The notes beneath the pieces are model-generated. The model was not told where the DNA came from, made no database searches, and saw only the letters and a list, made by a program, of their open reading frames with translations. Shown here in pieces: positions 20,986 to 34,813 of a stretch of DNA of 34,813 nucleotides. The position numbers and the translations under genes were made by a program. The stretch spans positions 1 through 34,813 of the forward strand of contig JAJOHG010000268.1 of NCBI GenBank assembly GCA_021029095.1, read 5' to 3'. This DNA is from Phellopilus nigrolimitatus (taxonomy: Eukaryota; Basidiomycota; Agaricomycetes; Hymenochaetales; Hymenochaetaceae). Position 1 is the first letter of the stretch, and every line of letters starts with the position of its first letter.

Positions 20986-23635
20986 TCCTCGTATTTCAAC
21001 AATCTCATGCACATCTCTTGAGCCTAAAGCATAGCGTCTTCTTGATCACCAGTCAACCCATATTATCCATTGGCTTTATCACTATCATCATTTCCGGGCT
21101 AATACCTTCGGCTATTCGACATCGCTCGACGAAATACTTGTTTCTTCGACTTCGACAGCCTACTGCGCATGGAAGGCACTTTAAGAAATGAAAGTTGATT
21201 CAACCTTTTTTTGAATACAAAGTCCACCCTGGTGCATTTCCGGCGACAACGGCGGCGATGGCTCATGCATATTAGTTTGCCTAATAACTCTTGCACACAA
21301 AAGTCGCTTATTGTATTCCTTGTCCAACATCCAACGGAATCGCACAGGATCTTCGCTATTGAAATTATGGACAAATCGAGACCGAGGTCATGCCAAAGTC
21401 AAAGAACCTGCCTAGATCCTAGGGTGAGCCGGCAGCTCTTGCAGGCTCGTTCTCCCGTCTCGGCTCTGATCATCTTTGCGCTGAACACTATTATATTCAG
21501 ATTTTTCTTAGACGTAAATTGAGCGTTAATCTGCCCAGATGTAGCTATTAGATCGTGCTTATACTCCTAAAGTCATGTGCTGTCAGCTTTTGTTCTAGTC
21601 CTTCTTGGCTTAACGTTAAGCACGGCCTAACAGCTCCGGCACAAGCACAGCTGCATGTTTCCATTCCTTCTAATCTCAACTCTCATAGGAGCTTCGCGGC
21701 ATCGTTGTTTACTACAAGCTCATTATATGAGTGTACAGGAAGCAAGGCACACTAGCTTATGCACGGAAGTCGGTGGAGCGCTGTAGACGATTTGAAGACC
21801 CGGCTTGTTCTATTCAAGAGCGGCCCGAATAAAGAAGGCCTGAGCTTGAACGTAGCCTGAAGTACTCCGCTTCAGACTTCCATGCTCCTTAGGAGCCGGG
21901 AATCTCGGCCCTCGGACAACGCATTCATTCGGCCGCGTCTGTTAAACGCAGAAGAAAGATCTCCTACTTTCACGAGCATCCGTTCACTATTGTTTCGGAT
22001 CTCAAGAGGTGGCCCCACCTGGGCCCACCATCGGAGCGATGAGTCTGTATTAGGATTTGGCTATTTCTTCGTTCTTCTCTGAATCATAAGACCAATAAGA
22101 ACGCTTACGATCTTGGCGGTGCCGGCCGTGGCTTGCGATTATCTCACCTCGCTTTGAAAGGCTAGTCAGCACACTTCCTCAATTCACTTCTTCCCTGACT
22201 CTCTGGCAGAAGAACCCCGACATGATAAATCATAAGCGGACCCTCTAACAGCAATAATACCAGACGCGGGCATGAGCATGCTCCGAGCCTTTCATCTCAG
22301 AGACCGCAGAGACCGCGCTCGCATATGTACCGGACTTGTCGGTATGACAAGTGGCAGTGCCTAATTTTGTTCAAGGTGCAATAGTCACCAGACCACGCAT
22401 AAGATAGCACGCTAGTATGGCATAACTTTCAAATAGTGGAAGTAACATTTATTTATTATTACTAGATGCAAGCTCTTACTTGGCATAATTTTATAAGCTC
22501 AGAGATAACTCTATGAGATCTAAAAGAAAAGCATTTCACAATTTCAATGTCGAAAAGGCGAGGATTTTGTGTTTTCTTCCGAATTAGTGAGGCGGTGATT
22601 ACATAAGTACAATGATTTCCGTTCCGGTTCACACCTTGTCCTGCTGAGCGGACGCCGGATGGGCTCACGCTCGACATTGACGTGGACGTGTGTCTATCCT
22701 CTGCCACCGGCATCAAGGACCTTCTTTTTACTCACGGATAGTCTCGGACATCGCCAGCTGGCAGGCGACACCTCTTTCTTTCTGACCATATCATCGCTCG
22801 GACACGCACTAGTTACCTCTCAATATCCGCCGAAAGCGTGACTGGCATTGGCCGACGAGAAGACACATTATCAGTCAGGACGCGATCGGGGAAGATTGTC
22901 GAGGAGTCTAAGGAATTAGCGAGTGTATCTTATCAGCTGTGCGAGGTGGACGTCTGCGCGAGGAATGAAGGTGAGAGTTTGCAACTTGAAGTAGTCTGCA
23001 TCGTTGAGGACATGAGGCTGACATGTGTGTCGCCGGCCTGGAAAGCTCTGTCAGTTCCTTTGAGCCCGAAATTGAGTCCGAAACACGAGCTCTGCGGGAT
23101 TTAGGGTCGTAGGGTCGCAGCATTGAAATCTTTGAAGCATTTCTCTTCGTATCGTCAAACTCGACGAGGTTCTACGCGCCCGACCCTTCAACGCGTGTAT
23201 TATACTTCAAGTTTGGTTGGTTCTTGCGTCCACGCAGCTCAACCTTCCTTTGACCACCTCTGCTGTAAAGTCTCTCGGCCTTCCCCTATCGAGGGCATTT
23301 CTCTCGGGTTTTCTTTGTGTCAGGAAGGGAAGGTTGTTGTGAGCAGAACCATTCTCGAAGTCGCTGCTGTCACCTTATTGAACTTTTCTTCGTCTTATAA
23401 CACAAGTTCTAATTACACGCATACTTCTGAGCAACCCAACTTATCTTTCACCCGTCGTCCATCTTGCTTTTTTTTTCTTTCTCGGCATCTCTTTCATAGG
23501 CTCGCAATAGGTTAAGACTCATCCTCCTTAATTACCGCGTGCGTTCACGTAATTCACGTGTGCACACCTAAGGCAGGAAAACTTAACCCGTAAACCGTTC
23601 AGCTCATTCAACACCCGCCTTCATCTATACGTGTA
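20986..23635. other. Intergenic with RhoGEF 5' region (20986-23635)
   Basis: No reading frame here carries a motif I recognise. The last 250 bases before 23636 are rich in TTCTTT/CTTTC words, fitting a fungal promoter and leader, and include a CACGTG (about 23554). The frame at 23123-23515 is probably leader sequence rather than a gene. Confidence 0.5.
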
Positions 23636-26600
23636 ATGGAAAACGTGCACGGACCCGTCACATTGTCGCCGACTGCTTCCGGAGGCCCTTGCTCCCGCCG
23701 CATGGGTGGTGTTCTCCAACCTCCCCGTTTTCCTCCTTCGCGTACGGACCTGAAACCCATAACACCTCCTATTAGTCCAAAGGACGAATCGCCGCCGATG
23801 ATTTCGCCTTCGAGAACGTCTCCTTTCCCACCTCCGCCGCCTCCACCTCGCTCGCCTTTGCGTCCATCACCAAGGAGTATGACATCCTTCACCACACTCG
23901 TAGACCTTTATACTCGGCGCGACACAATGGCGACAATCAAGACAGAAAGGCTCGACATAGTATCTGCTCGCAGAAAGAGCGTGTCCTCACTCTCTGCGTT
24001 ACTCGATCAATACTCATTGAATTCGCCGAATATGCCGCCCACGCCTGCGTCAGATATTCTAATCCCTGATTTTTCACTCTCTGGCGAAAAGCCGCTTCCT
24101 GTCCCTCCTGACGAAGACTCGCCTCTGACCTCACCGACGGCAACAATCAGCCCGGGCGCTGATGCTTCGGAGACCTCGACGGTCTCGACCCTACTCACGG
24201 CGACGGGCCCTGTTATAACAAAGCGCGAGCACGCTTTGAAAGAATTGTTGTCCTCTGAGCGTGCCTACGCTTCTGATTTGGCGTTCATACGGAATGTGCA
24301 CATTCCTATGGCCCTTGGTGAGTCTTCTGTCTTTCAGCCGGTGTTAGCGCGCTGATTATATTTATACCTGTTTATTTTGTTCGACTTGTACTTCAGGTAA
24401 ATCCGCACCATTCCACTTGCCCAGGCCAGCTACGCCTCCTAGATCATCAGGCTCGTCATCCCGTACTCTATCCACATCCTCCGACTCGTCCTTTACATCT
24501 CACAACGGCCCTCCGATGACGAAAGATGACGTGCGCGTAATATTCAGTAACATAACGGAGCTGGCAGTATTCTCGGACATGTTTTCGGATCGCCTGCAGG
24601 AAGCCCTGGGTGACGTGCTCGAAGACGGGAAGGGAGAAGATTGGGTTGGAGCTCTGTTCCTTGAGATTGCACGTACTTTTAATTCCGCTACGTGTTTTGA
24701 ACGCTCATCAAAACGTAATTGGATTTACAGATACCTCAATTGGAGCCTCCTTACAAAACTTACATCACGAAACATCCGAGCGCGCTCAAGCACCTGAGTT
24801 CGTTGCCGCAGACACCGGCTCTAGCAAGTTACCTAGCGCACACGCAGAGTCTAGCGTCGTCCGTGACACACGCATGGGACCTGCCATCTCTTCTGATCAA
24901 ACCTGTTCAGCGACTTTTGAAATACTCCCTACTCCTTTCGACAATCATCGAACAAACACCGGACGGTCATGGGGACAAGGAGAATTTGAAAAAAGCACGG
25001 GACCGGATGGAGGAAGTTGCGCGTGGGGTGAATGAGGGTCGGCGGCGGATGGAAGTGGTAAAGGACGTTCTGACAGGGAAGACGGACACGGGGAAGTCAG
25101 TGACGCTGCAGAAGAAGATGAGCATCGGCAAGTCCGCCCAGGTCAGCGTCGGGCGCATGAAGAGCATGGGTATGGGCATGCGAGCCGTGCGGCCGAAGGA
25201 GGAGGATAACGAAGAATCCACGCGCGTTGCGCAACACGAGAGGCAGTTAAGGAAGTGTGATGCCTTCGTGCGTGGGTTTGCGAAGGATATTGTTGGCTGG
25301 GCGCAGACTGTGCGCACATCGCAGGCGCATCTACGCGCGTGGGCGGTTGACTTCGGCAAAACGATAGGCATCAACGACGAGCAGCCCTCCGAAGCATTCA
25401 ATGCTTTCCTCGATGTCATTGACATGCGGCTTATGCCCCTTTGTCAGGAGCTCGACGAGGTGGTCGCGAAGGAGCTCCTCCCGGAACTAGCAGGTCTCCT
25501 TGACACTTCAAAGGCACCCACGCGACTCTTAACTGCAATGCGTTCCCTCGAACCTCTCCACTACTCGTTATTGAACCTCAACTATTCAAGACATCGGCCA
25601 CCGCCCACCATGTTGGAGGCATCTCAGAACTATCTAGCATTGCGCGGTCAACTCGCCTCTGACCTGCCGAAATACCTCGAGCTCCTCGACAAAGGAATCG
25701 TGATGTGCATCCGTCAATTTGCTCGTCGACAAACCGACTTTTGGAGTTCGGTGCGTGATCAATGGGGAACGTTGTGGGATTGCTTGCGGATGGAAGGAGA
25801 GACGAATGCTGGATGCGAGGAGACACTGAAGCTCTGGTGGAATCGTTATAGCGAAGTCGATGACGCAATAAGCAAGCTGACCCTCTTGAAGCGAGACAAA
25901 CCTCCCCTGAAGCATCATCGCTCTCGGCCGTCAGGTTCTGTTTATCAACTATCCGACATACCTAGTATGGAGTCACATCTTGCTCATATGACTCCTCTAC
26001 CTAACTCTCCATCCTCTTTCTCCGATTCTTCGTCGCGCCATCGCAGCTTCGGATCCTTGGATTCTGCTCCATCCAGGAATGTGCGTAGATCTCCATCGTC
26101 AGAGAGCGTCCCATCGCTTTCTCTTTCCCAGCTGGGTAAGTCTCGGCCTCGTACTCCTGAGAGCATGGGCCGCTCAAAGGCTCGTGCAAATACCTTCCCG
26201 TCTCCAGCATCTTCCTCTTCTGCCACGCTGAACTTGTTTGGGGTATCGAGCACTTCGTCACTGTCGCGCACGTCGCGAGAATACGCGGACTCGATCGATT
26301 CTCGGAGCGACGGCCGAGGGTACAAATCGCAATCCCGAGGCTCGAGTCTCACTCGGAAATTGAGTGAGACACTTCGCGCTCCTCTCCGCCGTTCACCGTC
26401 GCAAAAGTCTGTCGCCTCGCAGCGCTCACAGCGTAGTTGCACACACAGCAATGGCTATGGACATTTCTCGACGCTCAACACAAGCAACTCCTCCGCACCA
26501 CCATCACCACATCATGCAGACTATATCGATATCAAGCCACCTCCCAATTCGCCTACTTTGTATTATGTGACCGCTGTCCATAACTGCTCACCACCTGACG

Positions 26601-26803
26601 GGGCTATATATATGGATCTACCGTTTTTAGAGTTACAGATAGGGGACATATTTGGCGTTCTATCCGAGCTCGGGCACCCATCGAAACATGAAGGCCTATG
26701 TATGGATGTCGATGAAGGCGATGAAGACTGTCTTCTTGTTGTGAAGGATGAGGCTGGGGAAGTTGGACTGGCACTTGCGAGTTTCCTTGTTCCATTCTCA
26801 TGA
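23636..26803 (+). CDS. DH-BAR-SH3 Rho guanine-nucleotide exchange factor
   Basis: Three exons (23636-24317, 24397-24668, 24731-26803) give 1008 residues. Residues 1-190 are Pro/Ser-rich, with PFPPPPPPPRSP. The DH domain spans about 195-420: TKREHALKELLSSERAYASD opens it and SLLIKPVQRLLKYSLLLSTI (about 371) is the family signature. Residues about 475-700 are predicted helices (KCDAFVRGFAKDIVGWAQTV, FNAFLDVIDMRLMPLCQELD) that fit a BAR domain, in the order seen in fungal Gef1 and animal Tuba proteins. A Ser-rich region (710-900) follows, then an SH3-like end (LYYVTAVHNC to VGLALASFLVPFS). Such proteins activate Cdc42-type GTPases at curved membrane and steer polarity. There is no PH domain. Intron 2 must use a GC donor (ATT|GCACGT) to keep the DH frame. 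It converges on the FAD oxidoreductase gene. Confidence 0.9.
24669..24730 (+). other. Inferred GC-AG intron in the RhoGEF gene
   Basis: No GT donor in this interval gives the phase needed to join ALFLEI to IPQLEPPYKTYITKHPSALK, the next expected DH helix. Splicing ATT|GCACGT to TTTACAG|ATA makes a 62-nt intron in phase 0 and a smooth DH sequence. An assembly error is the other possible explanation. Confidence 0.5.
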
Positions 26804-27142
26804 CGCTTTCCTAATCTCTATCTTACTGCTTTCGTTCTGCCATCATCTCAAAATGATTCGCATACTCCTTGTCTTTTTGCTTTCGTCTTTCGTCGCTCTG
26901 CTCTCGCCGACAGACTTTAACGTGTTCTTTAGATGTCCTTGTACAATTTATCTTCACGTGTAATATTCGTCTAGGCACCATGTGTTGTATGTTCTGTACC
27001 ACTCTTACCCCACGCAATATAATATTAATAGCTTCATGAGAACTGACTGAAATAGTCGAACTATGTTTGGGTGATTGATGATACAAGATTTACTTCAGAT
27101 CGCCTTCAAGTTTTCCACCCTGAACTTTACGTAGGTTAAAAC
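26804..27142. other. Convergent intergenic region
   Basis: This stretch holds the 3' ends of the RhoGEF gene (plus) and the FAD oxidoreductase gene (minus). It is T-rich at 26820-26900 and contains AATATAATATTAATA at 27015-27030. No gene is seen. Confidence 0.6.
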
Positions 27143-30104
27143 TCATGGAGAAGGAGGCTCATGAGCATGCGATTCGATGGCATTTCCGTCGATGTCGAGC
27201 GGCCAGTACGTGTTTTTGAATAGTCCGCGCGGGTCGTACTTCCGTTTGATCTCGCACAGCCTTGACCAGTTCTCGCCGTAGCACGCCATGACGCGATCAG
27301 CTCGCTCGTGCCGTCCGAGGAACTAGGATGAAGTTGGAAAATAGTCAACAACTTGAAAGACGTGCTCAGTCCATAGAGAATGAGCATACCGCGGGGTATG
27401 GACCTCCGGTGGAGACTGGAGCGAGCGTTTCGTATATCCACTGGCAGGTAGAAGATGAGTATAATCCACTCGAAAGCAATTTTGCACCACAGGACTTACA
27501 TGCTCAGCAGTAGTGACACACAGCGGGTCGTCGTCGTCGAGCTCCCACTGGTGGAAGGCAGCGATAGTGAAGCCCGCCTCGCGTTGCGACTTTGGCAAGC
27601 AGGTGTCCTCAGCGTCGGCAACGGCACCTCCGGCAAGCTCAAATAACCATGCTATTTGAAATGATAAACATCTCGTTTCGGCAGGTCAGAGAAGGAGACG
27701 CACTGCACCCAACAGGCGTGTCCGCGAATTCGTAAACAGTCTTGTGGATGACTTCGTCGGGGAGTGAGGTGATCAGCGCTGAACGAATGAACCATTGCAT
27801 TCCTCCTGCAGCCCGTTAAAGCAAACATAAACCAGAAACTTCAGACTATTAAAATGCATCCACGCACTCTTTCCTCTCAGGATTTGAGCGACGCTATCCT
27901 GTTGGCTGAGAAAGCTCTTCTCAGAGACCTCGTTTAGAAGGCACGGCTCGCCATCCCAGCTCTCGATTGCCTGAAGGAACTCCTTGCCCTTTTCCTGCGC
28001 CCCGATGTAGCACAACTGCACAACGACGAGCGAGCCTTTGTCCGCGGGGCCCGCGGTCAGCAGTACGTTGGCATATAGCTCGCGCGGGGCTGACTTGACA
28101 CAGTCGCGGAAATGCTTGATGAGCGAGGCGGCGGTGGCCGCGTGGAAGTTGCTGAGTGAAAATTTTCAGTCAAGACTCAGGAATCATTTAATATATAACA
28201 AGGGGACGAACTAAATGAGGTTTCCCGCGAAGACGATGGGCACTGGATAAGCGATTGCCTTGTAGCGTGTCACGACACCGAATGCCGGGCCTCCCCCACG
28301 CAGAGACCACCACAAATCTGAGAAACAAAATAGACATCAAGTCTTTAGAGGATCGAGAAAAACCTTAGGCAAATTTACCCGGATGCTCCTTCTCATTCAC
28401 AAATATAATGCTCCCATCCGCCAGAACCATCTCAACTTCGACCACTGCATCGATTGATAGTCCATAGAGTCGTGACAGAAAGCCGAAGCCTCCGAGAATC
28501 ATCACGCTAGAACCCACGGGGTGTGCCGCCCTAATCTCCAGGTTAGTACATGGGTCACGGGATAACGGTTCTCAAACAAGTAAGAGAAGAGAGTCGTACA
28601 TAGGAACATGATACGCGATGCTGGACTGGATGCCATTCGCAGATGTCGCAGGAAGTGGATGCGCCGCGGTAAAGAGGTCAATATCCTTCTGCTTTACACC
28701 TGCACCGAATGTCACGAACGCATTTCGATGCAGTGGGGTCGCGGTCTAAAATAGCAAGGAACACAAAGGAGAATCGATCGAACGAACACCCGCTTCAAAT
28801 TCTATTTGACATGATGAATGATTTATGACTTACAGAAGACAAGAATGTCGAGCCAGGCGCTCCGTCGACCATGAATGGATTTTGTGCGCCTACGGAGATT
28901 TCATTGAACGCCACGCGGCCGGAAGATGGCATGGGCGACCTTGCGGAGGAGTTAGCGGAGACGGAGCTAGAGGAAGCCGACGGCTGGTAGATTGGCTGTT
29001 CGTATCCGCGCTGCGGGCGCGACGAAGCCGGACCTGGTGCAGCTGACAAGTACCCAAAAGGATCCTCAGAACGCACGCTGAAAGACGGCGGGGGTACTGC
29101 TGGTTCAGGCGCAGGCGCTGATAATTCTGGGAAAATGAGAGACTCGACAGTGCTGCGTCGGTCGTATAAACCTGCCGGGGAACGGGCATCATCAAGTTTA
29201 CTGTCGTCCTCGCCGTCTACGAGACTAGGAGAAGTCACCGCTGTGCTGGGCGACGTTGTGTCTCCCGGGGATGTAATAGTCGCTGAATCTGAGCTGGATG
29301 AAGATTGGCGCGACATGTTCTCTGCGTCGGCAGGTGTTTGCCTGTTTGTAGAGCTATCGAGAGAATTATCGAGTCGGCGACGAACATTAGGTGACGGGAG
29401 ATCACCAAAGCGCAGGAAATTATCGACAAGTGGATTTCGCGGTAGCACAGTCTCCAAAGCGGCTTCCGGGCTTCTTCGTCGTTTTCCTGGGTTAGCGAAG
29501 GGTGCAGAGGGAGTTCCGAGGTTCAGAGCCGGGGTATTAACGAGTCCGCCAATCCTCCCCTTGCCCTTTGCGCCCGGAGGAGGCAAGTCCCTTAAGCTGG
29601 TGGAGCCGCCGTCCGGAGAGGGCGTTTCAATGTCGATACCGCTGAGTTCACTGAGGTCGACTACGATGTCGCCATTAATTGACCATCCTGCAGTACCATA
29701 TCCCCCCGCTTTGATGGAAGGAAACAATCCATGTTTAATGCAGAATTTTAGCACACTAAAATACGAAAAAAAGAATAAAGTATAATTATCATTTTTTCCC
29801 CTCGAAAATAATCAAATAATCCCCGGCTACTCACAGGCTGATGTCGTCCGCACTGACGGGAAGTACGACAGCCTTGGAGGGCGTTTTAACGTTGCCATTG
29901 AAGATCGACGTTCGAGGCTGGAACCTGCGCAAATCCTCGATTATCAGCGTCCTCGGGCTGAGATCGAGCAACGTCGAAAAAGGCGAAGAATATCACTGAC
30001 TCAGCGTCCTTCCTCGTGAAGACCTTCCCGGTGAGCAACTGCTTGAGCTCTTCGACCAAAGCTTCGGGGAGCGAGTCGGTGAAAAAAGTGGATATTTTTT
30101 CCAT
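27143..30104 (-). CDS. Berberine-bridge-like FAD-linked oxidoreductase
   Basis: Eleven exons chain in phase: 30001-30104, 29835-29924, 28834-29755, 28600-28745, 28379-28530, 28212-28317, 27868-28151, 27704-27805, 27500-27651, 27390-27440 and 27143-27322; 762 residues. The PCMH-type FAD-binding domain begins KAVVLPVSADDISLVLKFC and KAGGYGTAGWSINGDIVVDL (about 49-98), is broken by about 265 low-complexity residues (about 108-372), and resumes with VTFGAG, AAHPVGSSVMILGGFGFLSR (about 422) and WWSLRGGGPAFGVVTRY. A C-terminal BBE motif, CYGENWSRLCEIKRKYDPRG (717-736), closes it. The His that carries covalent FAD in the GGH motif of many relatives is Tyr84 here. These enzymes oxidise small molecules with O2; the substrate is unknown. 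No signal peptide is seen. An in-frame ATG at 30167 is an alternative start. Confidence 0.9.
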
Positions 30105-31147
30105 GGTTTTGCTGGCCAACGTCGGGTGCAGAGAGGCGTAGATGCAAAATGGGGATGTTATGTACAAGTGCGAACGCTACGAAATTATATATGGCCGTCG
30201 GTGGCGTGAGTATACCAAGAGAACTGACGTGCAAGGTGATAACCATTCTAAGATCGACGTGGAATTCTCCGTAGAACAGCTTCCTTCAAACTGCAGATCG
30301 GCAGAAACTTGAATAAAATAATGCAAAACAGCTTGAAGGGCTCACGCGCCGTCGGAAGATTGGATTGCGAGCCATTGCGAGTCGGTTTGGGCCACTGTTG
30401 GTCATCGGAGAATGCATTTTTTAATTATAAACTACAAAGGGACTCGGTGACTTTGGTTAGGGATTGATTGATTGCCGGTCGGTCGCTGCGGGCTTAGATT
30501 CGAATTGTCAGTGACAGTTCAGTAGGTTGGACACTTTGCCTTGGAAGAACGTGGTCCCAGCCCTTTCTTGTCTTGGAGATGAGACTGTTTCCCGTAAGTG
30601 TAAGTGAAATTGGACAGCGGACTTCAGAAGATGGCCGAGATCTTCACAGCTAGTACCGGAAGGCGCCTCTCCAGCGCTCTATTCAGCGAATTGAATGGAC
30701 CTCCGTAACCCAACACCGCCCAGTCTCCGAATCTAGAATGTGTTCACCCTAGCCGAAGAATATCCGCAGTTTTACTTTCTTTCGGATCTTCACGAGTAGA
30801 ATGGCCGGTGTCGCGCCTACAGCGCTAGTAGCACTGACGTTCCTCTTATGCGTTTTACTTGACGTTCCTCGGATTGATCCCTTATCTTCCGAGCGTCGGG
30901 CACTGCCTGGAGCAACATTAAGACCAGGCCAGGTCGAAGGCACCGATATCGAAGTGTGTGGATGGATTATAAAACATTGCAAGCGAAGATCGCCAGTCGA
31001 CAAATGAATAGGAAACTGAAATCCCCAAATCTATCCGAGTAAAACTGCCGTAAGCAAAGTAATAAATAGGATAAAGGACATAAACAAGAGGGTATGAGAA
31101 CGAAACAGATAATGGACGACGCCTCGACTCTCTGTCATAGTGTCACT
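30105..31147. other. Intergenic upstream of the FAD oxidoreductase
   Basis: This holds the 5' region of the FAD gene and the 3' end of the ATPase gene. A 68-codon plus-strand frame at 30801-31007 begins with a hydrophobic stretch (LVALTFLLCVLL) that could be a signal peptide, but an 84-codon frame opposes it. I do not call a gene. Confidence 0.45.

Positions 31148-34813
<3,666 letters not shown>

Noticed and set aside
23123..23515. A 130-codon plus-strand frame upstream of the RhoGEF.
   Set aside because: The sequence is of leader type (CT-rich, low complexity towards the end) and resembles no protein; more likely promoter or 5' UTR.

Overview
The window looks like nuclear DNA of a filamentous basidiomycete, probably an agaricomycete. 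Coding sequence is cut by many short introns, mostly 50-75 nt with GT...AG ends. The recognisable proteins are fungal: a Golgi Ca2+/Mn2+ ATPase of the Pmr1 type, a DH-BAR-SH3 Rho exchange factor, an Efg1-type rRNA-processing protein, Zn2Cys6 DNA-binding proteins and a berberine-bridge-like FAD oxidoreductase. No organism name can be read from the sequence itself.

Layout. Left part (1 to about 10.9 kb): gene-poor and rearranged. It holds two tiny Zn2Cys6 genes (2512-2853 and 7474-8250), a decayed 3' part of the proteasome gene RPN2 on the minus strand (about 3120-4110), and a 641-bp hAT-type miniature element with an 8-bp target duplication (5210-5850). Middle part (10.9-20.9 kb): EFG1 on the plus strand (10924-12123), a 129-bp tandem repeat, then two minus-strand Ser/Pro-rich genes of unknown function (13008-15255 and 18542-19764). 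These two share a short Cys-containing segment, and the first carries a tandem duplication of an intron-exon-intron-exon block. Right part (23.6-34.8 kb): dense conserved genes. A DH-BAR-SH3 RhoGEF (23636-26803, plus) converges on a FAD-linked oxidoreductase (27143-30104, minus), followed by the Pmr1-type ATPase (31148-34813, minus, start beyond the right edge).

The genes do not form an obvious pathway or biosynthetic cluster. The right-hand genes are housekeeping or morphogenesis genes (secretory-pathway ion homeostasis, small-GTPase signalling) around one oxidase of unknown substrate. The most unusual content is the pair of minimal Zn2Cys6 proteins with identical cysteine spacing and an intron at the same codon, the duplicated exon block in the 13.0-15.3 kb gene, and three introns that need a GC donor. 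All exon models were made by eye from splice signals, reading phase and remembered family motifs. No transcript or database support was available.
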